Assembly: GCA_021152555.1 (NCBI GenBank)
Contig: JAGKVE010000003.1
Span: forward strand, 18,935 to 82,934
Direction of reading: 5' to 3'
From: Bacteroidia bacterium
GTDB lineage: Bacteria > Bacteroidota > Bacteroidia > Bacteroidales > Paludibacteraceae
DNA length: 64,000 nucleotides
Positions 1-8,090 of the stretch are shown piece after piece. Each line of letters starts with the position of its first letter. Positions within the stretch are counted from its first letter, which is position 1. A program made the position numbers and the translations under genes. Below the pieces are notes generated by a model. That model did no database searches, had not been told where the DNA came from, and saw nothing but the letters and a program-made list of their open reading frames with translations.

Positions 1-1098
1 TATTGTACCAATGGTTCCTCTGGTGAGGGCTCTATTGTAGTTAGTGTAGGTGGAACGACAAAAACGAATAGTGTTTCTTATAGTACATCGCCGGGTGGGA
101 CCACGCTACGCGATAGTGAGTTTGACTTTACGGCTGCACCGAAAAGCGGAGCTGTCCAACTGACGGTCAATGTAACTACCAATTCTATTTATATCAATAG
201 TATCACCATCAATCATGGTACACCGATTACGTATTCGGACTATTCGTTATCTTGTGGCGGCAGCGTTCCTGTGAGCGTAACTGCTACGTTTATGAATGGT
301 GAGACTACGATTGCTACGGAAACGGGTAACGCAGGAGATCCTATTAGTACGCCGGCTAACCCGACAGCTTGCGAAAGCTATACATTTGAAGGCTGGAGCA
401 CTAATACTTACGCAGTAGATAACACAGTAGCTCCGACGATTGATTATACTGGTGTATTTGCTGCAACCAACAAAACCTACCACGCTGTGTTTACCAAAAC
501 GGATGGCAGCGGTAGTGGCGGTGCTTCTGCTGGTACAACCCTATGGGCAGAGAGTTTCGGTGGCTTTAATGCAAACGATGTGCCTGCCACTTCTAATGCT
601 TCGACAACGGTATATAATAGCGGAAGTGTAACCTACTCCTGTGAGGATGGTGGTAATGTGACGAAAATTTATACAGGAACCATGTATGCTCACGGTACAG
701 AACCGGAATTGATGATAGGAAAGAATGGCGGTGTTTTCTCTATTTCCGCGATACCAACAGGTAACGCAACGGTTATGACGTTGACATTTAAGTCTAACCG
801 TTCGGTGGAAGATTTGGCAATTACTACAAGTACGGCAAATATCTCTCTTGGCACATTTACCAAAAGCGGATATGTTCTGACAGGAGACATTACTAACACA
901 GGCAATACAACCTTTGATTTGACGATAACTAACAATAATAGTAGCAATGGCCGTTTAGACGACTTTGATTTAATAGTTAAGACTGCAGCCACTGGAAGTT
1001 CCACCACTTATCATACCACCTCGCCGGATTGCGATTGTACATATACCATTACTGCTACTTCTGATGATGACCAAAAAGGAACTGCAAAAGTAGAATAA
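1..1098 (+). CDS. Secreted repeat protein, 5' end outside window
   Basis: The frame is open from base 1 to the stop at 1098, so this is the C-terminal part (about 365 residues) of a longer protein; no start or signal peptide is visible. It has beta-rich, Ser/Thr/Gly-rich segments, an InlB-B-like repeat (FEGWS to YHAVF, encoded about 385-490), a Gly/Ser linker (GSGSGGAS) and a second beta-sandwich-like segment with WAESF and FDLTI. The same order is seen in the gene at 1542, so the two look like paralogs. It ends in CDCTYTITATSDDD followed by about eight residues, which is only the first half of a repeat, and it has no T9SS sorting domain. Role unknown; probably a cell-surface protein. Confidence 0.75.
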   Translation, partial: YCTNGSSGEGSIVVSVGGTTKTNSVSYSTSPGGTTLRDSEFDFTAAPKSGAVQLTVNVTTNSIYINSITINHGTPITYSDYSLSCGGSVPVSVTATFMNGETTIATETGNAGDPISTPANPTACESYTFEGWSTNTYAVDNTVAPTIDYTGVFAATNKTYHAVFTKTDGSGSGGASAGTTLWAESFGGFNANDVPATSNASTTVYNSGSVTYSCEDGGNVTKIYTGTMYAHGTEPELMIGKNGGVFSISAIPTGNATVMTLTFKSNRSVEDLAITTSTANISLGTFTKSGYVLTGDITNTGNTTFDLTITNNNSSNGRLDDFDLIVKTAATGSSTTYHTTSPDCDCTYTITATSDDDQKGTAKVE

Positions 1099-1247
1099 GA
1101 ATTGATGGAATTTCACTGCTGTCCTATTAAAACTTCATATTGTCTTTGCAAATGATTGTATTTGAACATGATTTACTATATTTTACGCAAGACGATTTGA
1201 ATTTAGGTTTTTGTCCTTTTTTCGAACACACTATTCGAAAAAAATCG

Positions 1248-1318
1248 TTAGTGGTTCTTAGTGATTCTTAGTGGCTCTTAGTGATTATCGAACCTCTTTC
1301 GAGACTGTTTCGAGACTC
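1248..1318. repeat. 10-bp and 11-bp tandem repeats
   Basis: Four 10-bp units (TTAGTGGTTC, TTAGTGATTC, TTAGTGGCTC, TTAGTGATTA) run 1248-1287. Two 11-bp units (TTTCGAGACTG, TTTCGAGACTC) run 1297-1318. They lie in the 443-base gap 1099-1541, which otherwise holds AT-rich DNA and the promoter of the next gene. I see no gene in that gap. Confidence 0.85.
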
Positions 1319-1468
1319 CTTTCTGGGACCTTTTTTGATGATTTTTGACTAATACTACTGATGCGTTAACTTTATTAGATAAGCAAGTGTTTTGTTGATG
1401 GAATTTCGCCAAATGTTACCAAAACGAACTTTTAAACGCATAAAAAATATGTTTTACAACATTTACTC

Positions 1469-1499
1469 TTGCATATATAAAAAAAAAGCAGTAATTTTG
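1469..1499 (+). promoter_or_regulatory. Bacteroidetes promoter for the nuclease gene
   Basis: TTG at 1469-1471, 20 bases, TAATTTTG at 1492-1499. This matches the Bacteroidetes -33/-7 consensus and lies about 43 bases ahead of the start codon. Confidence 0.8.
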
Positions 1500-1541
1500 C
1501 ACGCTTTTTCGTCGCAAAGCAAAAAGTAGGACAATAATACC

Positions 1542-4500
1542 TTGAAACACTCTAAATACATAGTATCTCATATTCATCTCTCCCTGCTCTTCGCAGTAGT
1601 TCTCCTACTGCCGTTGCCAGTTAGGGCGATTACTTCGAGTTATTATAGTTCTATAAACGGAAAGAAGGAAACGGCTCTTCGGGATGCACTGTACACAATC
1701 ACATCAGACGGACCATCTGGAATGTCATATGATGGTTTATGGAAGGCTTATCAAACTACGGATGTGTATCCGTCGGACTCTACTGGCAAAGCAGGGAAAA
1801 TTTGGGATATGTATAGTGACTGTTTGTTTACACCCACCGGAAAAGGAACTGGAAAACAATGTGGTACCTATTCGGGTGTGTGCGATTGCTTTAACCGTGA
1901 ACACTCTTTGCCGAAGAGTTGGTTTAATGAAAAAACGCCAGCTTATTACGATTTAGGTCATATCGTTCCTACAGATGGAAAAGTGAATGGTATGCGTAGT
2001 AATAATGTCTTTGGCGAATGCGCAAGTGGCTATGCAACGTGGGGAACGGGTAAATTAGGAAAAGCAAAAGCGGTTACAACTACGAATGTGAAAGGATCAA
2101 GTACTATTACAACTACTTTCACGGGCACTGCTTTTGAACCGGCGGATAAGTATAAAGGAGATTTTGCTCGTATGTACATGTACATGGTCATTCGTTATAA
2201 ACCGGGGAATAGTAATAGCGTGGACCTCGCTGCTGCTGGAGATGGGCAAAAAATGTTCAATAGCACAGATACGAACTATGGTTTGACAGATTATTCTATT
2301 GCGCTTTTAATGAAGTGGCATCGCCAAGATCCTGTAAGCCAGAAAGAGATTGACCGTAATAATGGAATGGAAACCACTCAAGGTAACCGTAACCCATTTA
2401 TTGATTATCCGTGTTTAGCCGAATATCTGTGGGGAAACAAAGCTGGTCAAGCAGTTACACTCAGTGAATTGGTGGGGACATTTACCGGTTCATGGACATC
2501 GGGTGATGGTTGCCCATGCGTGGGCCCAACGATTACTTCGCCTACAGGAACGGTAAATATCGGAACGACGAACACATCTAATTCTATTTATAAAGATGTA
2601 ACGGTACAAGGTACAAACTTGGAAAACAGTAGTTTGACATTGACTATTGGAGGTACAAATGACTCGTATTTCAAATTGCCGGGAGGAGCAAGCAGTACTA
2701 CTATTACCAAGGCACAAGCAGAAGCCGGATATAATATCACGATTACTTATACTCCGACAGCGAATGGAAGTCATACTGCTACATTGACGATTAGTGGTTG
2801 TGGTGTTACTTCTCATGTGGTTACATTAACTGGTACTTGTACTACCGTCTACACAGCTACTTGGATGGCAGATGGTACACAGGTGGGTACTTCTTATGCT
2901 GCCAGTGGTACACGTCCTGACGTTCCGGCTACTAACCCATCCAACTGTACATCTTCCCGCGTCTTTGTGGGCTGGACAGACAATGAAAACTATAGCGGAA
3001 GCGGCTCCGATTTGTTTACCGACGAAGCACCCACCATGACTACCGATAAGACTTTCTTTGCCGTTTATGCAGATAAGGAAACAAGTGGCGGCGGTGCTTC
3101 CGGAAGCGTAACAATAACAACCTCTACAACAAATATACCGACGTCGTATGGTTCAGCCAATACCTTTACCGAATATACATTAGAAGGTTATAAGTTCCAA
3201 ATTCAGCAAATGTATCTTAACTCCGGCAAATTGCAGTGGCGTGCCGCAGGAAATGCAAGCGGAACAGGAACGATGTACAATTCAGGAACGTTCCCTGGAA
3301 AGATTTCTTCTATTGTGCTTACGTACAATAGTTCGGATGGAAACAAAAACTTTACCCTGAATGTGGGATCGTCGGCTAATCCGACAAGTGGTACAAGTAT
3401 TACTCCGACGTCCTCGGGTCTTGTATATACGTTCAACTGCTCAAGTCAAAATGCAGACTACTTTGTGCTAACGAATGGTTCAGGCGCAGGCTATTTGGAT
3501 CAAATAGTAATTAACTATTCCGGTTCTACCACTACCTATAGCAACTATTCTACGCAATGTACGGCTTGTACGCCGGTAGCAGCGACGGCAAGTTATGCGA
3601 GCAGTACTAAAGCAACTACGGTTGGAGGAACGGTAACCAATACGTTTACTACGAACTCCAATGCTACGGTTTCTTATGCCAGCAGCAATACCTCTGTTGC
3701 TACCGTGGCTTCGGATGGTACGGTAACTCCGCTAAGTGCAGGTACTACAACTATTACGGCTACTGTTCCTGCCAACACCTGTTTTACAGGTGGAGCGTCG
3801 GCGTCTTATACGCTTACCGTATATAATTTCAACGCCACTGCGGCAACCGACGTGACTTGCAGTTCCTTTACTGCCAATTGGACTTCCGCAGGCGCAGCGT
3901 CCTATTCCTTGGACGTGTTCCAAGAAACAACTACTAGTACGACGACCACTGAGGCGGCTACTTTCTACTCCAAGAATTTTACTTCGGATATTAGCAATTG
4001 GACAGTTCACAATGTTTCTGGATATACTAATGTATGGAATTATAATAGTTCTTATAGTTGCGCATATGCGACCTCGTATGTTAGTGGAACAAGATATGAT
4101 GCAGAGAGTTGGCTTATTTCTCCATCAATAGATTTGACTGATGCAGAGGATGTGACTTTGACTCTAACTCACGTGTTCCGATATAGTTCAGATGTCTCGA
4201 TGAAGATAAGTACGGATAACGGCTCTTCTTGGGAAAATCTAACTCTTTCCCCTTGGGCTACAGCTTCTTCCTGGACTTTTGGATCATCTACTGCAGATTT
4301 AGCAGGCTATAAAGGAGAAACGATTAAATTGGCGTTTGTGTATATAGGAAACTCGACCGCATGCCCTACATGGGAGATACAGTCTATATCTCTTGAGGGA
4401 ACAAAAAATGTGACTACCACCTCTTCCTCTATGGAACATGTCTCCGGGTATCCGAAAGAAGTAACAGGCACTTCGGCGTCTGTAACAACTTTGGCCCCGA

Positions 4501-4649
4501 CAACTACATATTATTATACAGTGACGCCGAGCGGAGGAAGTGTATCGAATCAAATAGAAGTGACTACACCCGCCTGCTCTTGTACCTACACTATCACCGC
4601 TACAACCGATGATGACAGTATGGGTACGGTTAGTGTCACGACACCTTGA
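1542..4649 (+). CDS. Secreted endonuclease I (EndA/NucM-like) with adhesive repeats
   Basis: A 1035-residue protein; a TTG start is used because it directly precedes a signal peptide (hydrophobic stretch about residues 13-29). Residues about 31-310 are an endonuclease I domain: NREHSLPKSWF (H121 as likely general base), LGHIVPTDGKVNGMRSNNVFGE (H140, D145, N149) and a late NRNPFIDYP. Such enzymes cut DNA outside the cell without sequence preference. After this come an Ig-like segment, an InlB-B-like repeat (VFVGWTD, FFAVYADK), a BIG2-like segment (SVATVASDGTVTPLSAGTTT) and a choice-of-anchor/fibronectin-like region (WLISPSIDL). The protein ends with CSCTYTITATTDDD plus ten residues, half of a repeat, and lacks a T9SS tail. 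The next gene follows after 48 bases and begins, after its signal peptide, with the missing half-repeat. Confidence 0.88.
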   Translation: MKHSKYIVSHIHLSLLFAVVLLLPLPVRAITSSYYSSINGKKETALRDALYTITSDGPSGMSYDGLWKAYQTTDVYPSDSTGKAGKIWDMYSDCLFTPTGKGTGKQCGTYSGVCDCFNREHSLPKSWFNEKTPAYYDLGHIVPTDGKVNGMRSNNVFGECASGYATWGTGKLGKAKAVTTTNVKGSSTITTTFTGTAFEPADKYKGDFARMYMYMVIRYKPGNSNSVDLAAAGDGQKMFNSTDTNYGLTDYSIALLMKWHRQDPVSQKEIDRNNGMETTQGNRNPFIDYPCLAEYLWGNKAGQAVTLSELVGTFTGSWTSGDGCPCVGPTITSPTGTVNIGTTNTSNSIYKDVTVQGTNLENSSLTLTIGGTNDSYFKLPGGASSTTITKAQAEAGYNITITYTPTANGSHTATLTISGCGVTSHVVTLTGTCTTVYTATWMADGTQVGTSYAASGTRPDVPATNPSNCTSSRVFVGWTDNENYSGSGSDLFTDEAPTMTTDKTFFAVYADKETSGGGASGSVTITTSTTNIPTSYGSANTFTEYTLEGYKFQIQQMYLNSGKLQWRAAGNASGTGTMYNSGTFPGKISSIVLTYNSSDGNKNFTLNVGSSANPTSGTSITPTSSGLVYTFNCSSQNADYFVLTNGSGAGYLDQIVINYSGSTTTYSNYSTQCTACTPVAATASYASSTKATTVGGTVTNTFTTNSNATVSYASSNTSVATVASDGTVTPLSAGTTTITATVPANTCFTGGASASYTLTVYNFNATAATDVTCSSFTANWTSAGAASYSLDVFQETTTSTTTTEAATFYSKNFTSDISNWTVHNVSGYTNVWNYNSSYSCAYATSYVSGTRYDAESWLISPSIDLTDAEDVTLTLTHVFRYSSDVSMKISTDNGSSWENLTLSPWATASSWTFGSSTADLAGYKGETIKLAFVYIGNSTACPTWEIQSISLEGTKNVTTTSSSMEHVSGYPKEVTGTSASVTTLAPTTTYYYTVTPSGGSVSNQIEVTTPACSCTYTITATTDDDSMGTVSVTTP

Positions 4650-4697
4650 TTAGTAAAAGACGAAAAGATATAATTAACAACTAAAACCAATACCATT

Positions 4698-6275
4698 ATG
4701 AGAAAGATTTTCTCTTTGCTCTTGGCCCTTACGGCTACAGCAACTCTGACTTTTGCGGCTCCGCAAAGTGACAGCAAAGCAGTGAATTGCGGCTCAACTG
4801 CAACACTCACTGCTACACCCAAAACAGGTTACCATTTCGTGGAATGGCAAAAAGATGGCGTGCAAGTTAGCACATCGGCTTCTTATCAAGTAACGGCAGC
4901 TGCCGCGGCTACCTACAAGGCTATCTTTGCTCCGAACACGAACACGCCTTACACCGTTAAGCACTATCAGCAGAATTTGGATGGTAGTACTTATCCGGCT
5001 GTTGCAACTGACGTTGATAACTTAACGGGTACTACCGGTGCTCCAACAGCTGCTGAGGCTAAATCGTACCCCGGTTTTACGAAAGTGGACTTCGAACAAG
5101 GCACTATCGCAGCTGATGGTACTACCGTTATTACGATTAATTACACGCGTAACAAGTACGCTCTAAGTTGGGTAACGGATGGTGACGCTCTGACGGGTGC
5201 TTACACTTCCGGTCCGGTTTTGTATGGCGCAGCTATTACTGCTCCGAATACTCCGACCAAGACAGGTTATACCTTCGCTGGTTGGACGCCTGCTACCAGC
5301 GCTACTATGCCGGCTGAGGCAACTACTTACACTGCTACTTGGAATCCTGCAACGGTTCACTACACCGTTAAACACTGGCAGCAGAACTTGGCTAACGATG
5401 ACTACACTGAGGTTGTGGGTGATCGTGAGGATAAGACCGGTACTACCGGAACGAACACAGTTGCTGCGGCTAAATCGTACACCGGATTTAATTCTAAGCC
5501 GTTCTCGCAGACATCAATCGCAGCTGATGGCTCTACGGTAATCAATATCTACTATGATCGTCAGACCTACACGATTAACTTCTATAAAGACAGCCCGGCT
5601 GACGCAGGCAATAAGATCGCAGGCTTCGGCGGTACGTTCAAGTACGGTGCAACTGTTACCGCTCCTGTAGCTGGTACAGACTTCCAGGTAAAAGAGGCAA
5701 CTGCTCAATACACCTATACGTTCGATGCTTGGTCGCCGTCGATCAGCTACACAGTTACAGGAAATGCAGAGTATGTGGCTACCTGGGCATCGCAACTGCG
5801 TAGTTACACGATTACGTTCGTTAACTATAACGGAACGGTATTGCAGTCTACATCTGTTCCTTATGGCACTACTCCGGTATATGAAGGCGCAACTCCGACG
5901 AAGGCCGGTTCTACTTGGACTGGCTGGAGTCCGGCTGTTGTAGCAGTAACCGGCGAGGCAACCTACACGGCTACCTTCGATGCTGACACCTATGCTATCA
6001 CTGTAGGCAAAGAGGGTGAGGGTGATGTAACCGGTACAGGAAACTATGGATACGGTGCAACTCCGACTATTACCGCAACGGCAGCACCTTGCTACACGTT
6101 CAAGGGCTGGAAAAAGAATGGCAGTGCAGGTTATGTAAGTACGGATGCTTCGTACACGCTCCCGGCTATCACCGGTGTGGCTACCTACACGGCAGTATTT
6201 GAGTTGAATACCTTCACCATCACCGCTACGTCCGATGATGATAGCCAGGGTACTGTCACGGTGACCATTCCGTAA
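4698..6275 (+). CDS. Secreted InlB-B/MucBP-type repeat protein
   Basis: A 525-residue protein starting MRKIFSLLLALTATATLTFA, a clear signal peptide. The mature N-terminus holds the second half of a repeat (VNCGSTATLTATPKTGYHF to YKAIF). It is followed by two MucBP-like units (YTVKHYQQNLD, YTVKHWQQNLA), several InlB-B-like units (GYTFAGWTP, TWTGWSP, FKGWKK) and a terminal half-repeat TITATSDDDSQGTVTVTIP. There is no catalytic motif and no T9SS tail. The stop overlaps the upstream ATG of the next frame, so translation is probably coupled. It carries a half-repeat at both ends, unlike its neighbours. I infer a structural surface subunit. Confidence 0.85.
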   Translation: MRKIFSLLLALTATATLTFAAPQSDSKAVNCGSTATLTATPKTGYHFVEWQKDGVQVSTSASYQVTAAAAATYKAIFAPNTNTPYTVKHYQQNLDGSTYPAVATDVDNLTGTTGAPTAAEAKSYPGFTKVDFEQGTIAADGTTVITINYTRNKYALSWVTDGDALTGAYTSGPVLYGAAITAPNTPTKTGYTFAGWTPATSATMPAEATTYTATWNPATVHYTVKHWQQNLANDDYTEVVGDREDKTGTTGTNTVAAAKSYTGFNSKPFSQTSIAADGSTVINIYYDRQTYTINFYKDSPADAGNKIAGFGGTFKYGATVTAPVAGTDFQVKEATAQYTYTFDAWSPSISYTVTGNAEYVATWASQLRSYTITFVNYNGTVLQSTSVPYGTTPVYEGATPTKAGSTWTGWSPAVVAVTGEATYTATFDADTYAITVGKEGEGDVTGTGNYGYGATPTITATAAPCYTFKGWKKNGSAGYVSTDASYTLPAITGVATYTAVFELNTFTITATSDDDSQGTVTVTIP

Positions 6276-6292
6276 TGCCAAATCATCACAAA

Positions 6293-7090
6293 ATGAAACG
6301 GTTTATTCTCAATATAGTTTGCAGTCTTTTCTGCCTCGGGGTAATGGCGCAAGCCAACCCCGCAGGCGGGATGACTGTGAATTGTGGCACATGGATCACG
6401 CTATGTGCCACGCCGCATGAGGATTACCATTTCGTGGAGTGGAGTGACGGAAACACCGACTCGTTGAGACAGGTGGAAGTCACTGCAGACGTCGCCTATA
6501 TAGCTTATTTTGCAGAGAACTGTGTGGACCTGCCTGACCTGCCTGTCGTCACTTCCTATGACTGGCTCATCATGCTCAATATGAAGAAAATCCATGAAAT
6601 CGGGTTCTATTTCAACCCCGAGGATGTAACATGGTATCGGGTCATCAACGAACCGGATAAGAAAGACGAGCCGCTCGGCGATGATGAAACGGTCTGCAAA
6701 GGCTATTACCTCACCCTTGATAAGAACCTCTGGGGAACCGGCGATTACTATGCGCAGATTGACATAACGCTCGATTCGCCGGTTACGCTCTGCTCCTCGG
6801 TCTTGCGCTCCGTCATTGTCCATTTCGCCGGTTCCGATCCTAACCGTCAGCTCGCGCTGCTGCCTAACGGAACAAGGATGGGCGGACAGCTGAAACTGGT
6901 GGGCTTGAACCCGGCGGAAGAGACTACGCTCCATGTGTTCTCTTCTACGGGTAGTCTGGTCAATACCTTTACCGTCTCCGGCGAAACGGCGTTCTCTTTC
7001 CCTGCCGGCATAGTCAGCGGGTGTTATCATGTCCATGTACAGTCCCCTACCGTCGATACGGTACTCAAATATATTGTGTATGCAAGGTAA
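6293..7090 (+). CDS. Secreted protein with half-repeat N-terminus and T9SS type A sorting domain
   Basis: The preferred start is ATG 6293 (MKRFILNIVCSLFCLGVMAQ, signal peptide); an in-frame ATG at 6275 adds six polar residues. The mature protein begins with the second half of a repeat (MTVNCGTWITLCATPHEDY, HFVEWSDGN, IAYFAE). A middle domain follows, then a C-terminal region of about 80 residues with LKLVGLNPAEETTLHVFSS and FPAGIVSGCYHVHVQS, which fits the Por secretion-system tail that directs proteins through T9SS to the surface. It is the only member of this row with such a tail. It overlaps the next gene by 11 bases, which suggests one transcript with the genes on either side. Confidence 0.8.
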   Translation: MKRFILNIVCSLFCLGVMAQANPAGGMTVNCGTWITLCATPHEDYHFVEWSDGNTDSLRQVEVTADVAYIAYFAENCVDLPDLPVVTSYDWLIMLNMKKIHEIGFYFNPEDVTWYRVINEPDKKDEPLGDDETVCKGYYLTLDKNLWGTGDYYAQIDITLDSPVTLCSSVLRSVIVHFAGSDPNRQLALLPNGTRMGGQLKLVGLNPAEETTLHVFSSTGSLVNTFTVSGETAFSFPAGIVSGCYHVHVQSPTVDTVLKYIVYAR

Positions 7091-7922
7091 ATGGCGTAAA
7101 CATATAGTCTTCTTTTTGCTCCTCGGCGCAAGCATGGTTTGCGCACAGCCGCATTATATCTCTGTCGGTCTGAGAGGTGGGGCAGGTACGTTCCTCGCGA
7201 AAGGAGATGTCAAGACAAGTTGGCAGCCTAACGCATGGGTGGATGCTAACTATTCCTATCTCTGGCAGGTCAAAGACTATCAGTTGGGGATAACAACAGG
7301 ACTGGATTTCGGGTACTTGAGCGGTGCTTATTCCGCTTCGCATACCGATCAGTTCACCAATATCGATTACCTCGGCCAGACTATTGTCTATACCAATACC
7401 GTCGGCTCTATCTATGAGCATACGCAAGGCTTCGCAATGGAGATTCCCGCGCTGTTCGCGCTCCATTATAAGGGCTTGATTTTCCATGTGGGACTCAAAC
7501 TGCAAGTACCCCTTTGGTATCAGTATCGCCAGACCATGCGCGACCTCAGCATCAGTGCTTATTACGCCGATTATGACGTACCTGTTCAAAACGAACTCGT
7601 TACCGGCGAGCTGCCGCAGGATGAGTTCGTCCAGACGGGCAAACGTGATATGGCGGACGTCAGCCTGTTGCTGAGCACGGATATAGGCTATGAGTGGCAG
7701 GTCGCGGACCGTGACTGGATTGCTTTGCAGGCTTGGTTCGACGGCTCGCCGTACGGCCATACTGCCGGCAATGCTACGCAGCACATCATCGATGTCGCGC
7801 CGATTACTACAACACCGCCTGCGCAAGTCACCGTCAATACCGCCGTCGGCTCTCTCACCTCCCGTCTCAACTACCTCGCCTGCGGAATCAGACTGGCGTA
7901 CCGTTTCTCCGTCCCCCACTAA
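7080..7922 (+). CDS. Outer-membrane beta-barrel protein
   Basis: A 280-residue protein. The start at 7080 (MQGKWRKHIVFFLLLGASMVCAQ) gives a proper signal peptide and overlaps the preceding stop; an upstream GTG at 7029 would add 17 unlikely residues. The mature protein alternates polar and aromatic residues as in a barrel (YISVGLRGG, YQLGITTGLDFGYLSG, LIFHVGLKLQVPLWYQY, LACGIRLAYRFSV) and ends on an aromatic-rich strand. This resembles the small outer-membrane barrels that accompany surface proteins in Bacteroidetes. Because it overlaps a T9SS-tailed gene, it may help anchor or export the row of repeat proteins, which is an inference from position only. Confidence 0.7.
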   Translation: MQGKWRKHIVFFLLLGASMVCAQPHYISVGLRGGAGTFLAKGDVKTSWQPNAWVDANYSYLWQVKDYQLGITTGLDFGYLSGAYSASHTDQFTNIDYLGQTIVYTNTVGSIYEHTQGFAMEIPALFALHYKGLIFHVGLKLQVPLWYQYRQTMRDLSISAYYADYDVPVQNELVTGELPQDEFVQTGKRDMADVSLLLSTDIGYEWQVADRDWIALQAWFDGSPYGHTAGNATQHIIDVAPITTTPPAQVTVNTAVGSLTSRLNYLACGIRLAYRFSVPH

Positions 7923-8090
7923 TCCGGAATTCTGGTATTCTGGAAATTCAGAAATCTGGTGATTCTGTATTCTGTACCAATACTCCGGAAATACATCAAT
8001 ATACCGATCTGCCAACGCCTGTCGGACCAACGCCGTTCATATTCAAGGCGCTCCTCGCAGCGGTCTATGGCGTCTTCCGTTATTGGCGCA
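7923..8090. repeat. Gap with ATTCTGG-type repeats
   Basis: This gap lies between two convergent genes. Its left part (about 7923-7975) repeats ATTCTGG or close variants at 8-13 base spacing. I see no supported gene in the remainder. Confidence 0.5.

Noticed and set aside
4649..6293. Split repeats considered as one gene broken by sequencing errors
   Set aside because: Each junction contains a stop, a new start and a full signal peptide, which a base error cannot create.
7065..8030. A 321-codon minus-strand frame opposite the outer-membrane barrel gene
   Set aside because: The plus strand has a signal peptide and barrel pattern; the minus frame has neither a signal nor a domain and ends in repeat DNA.
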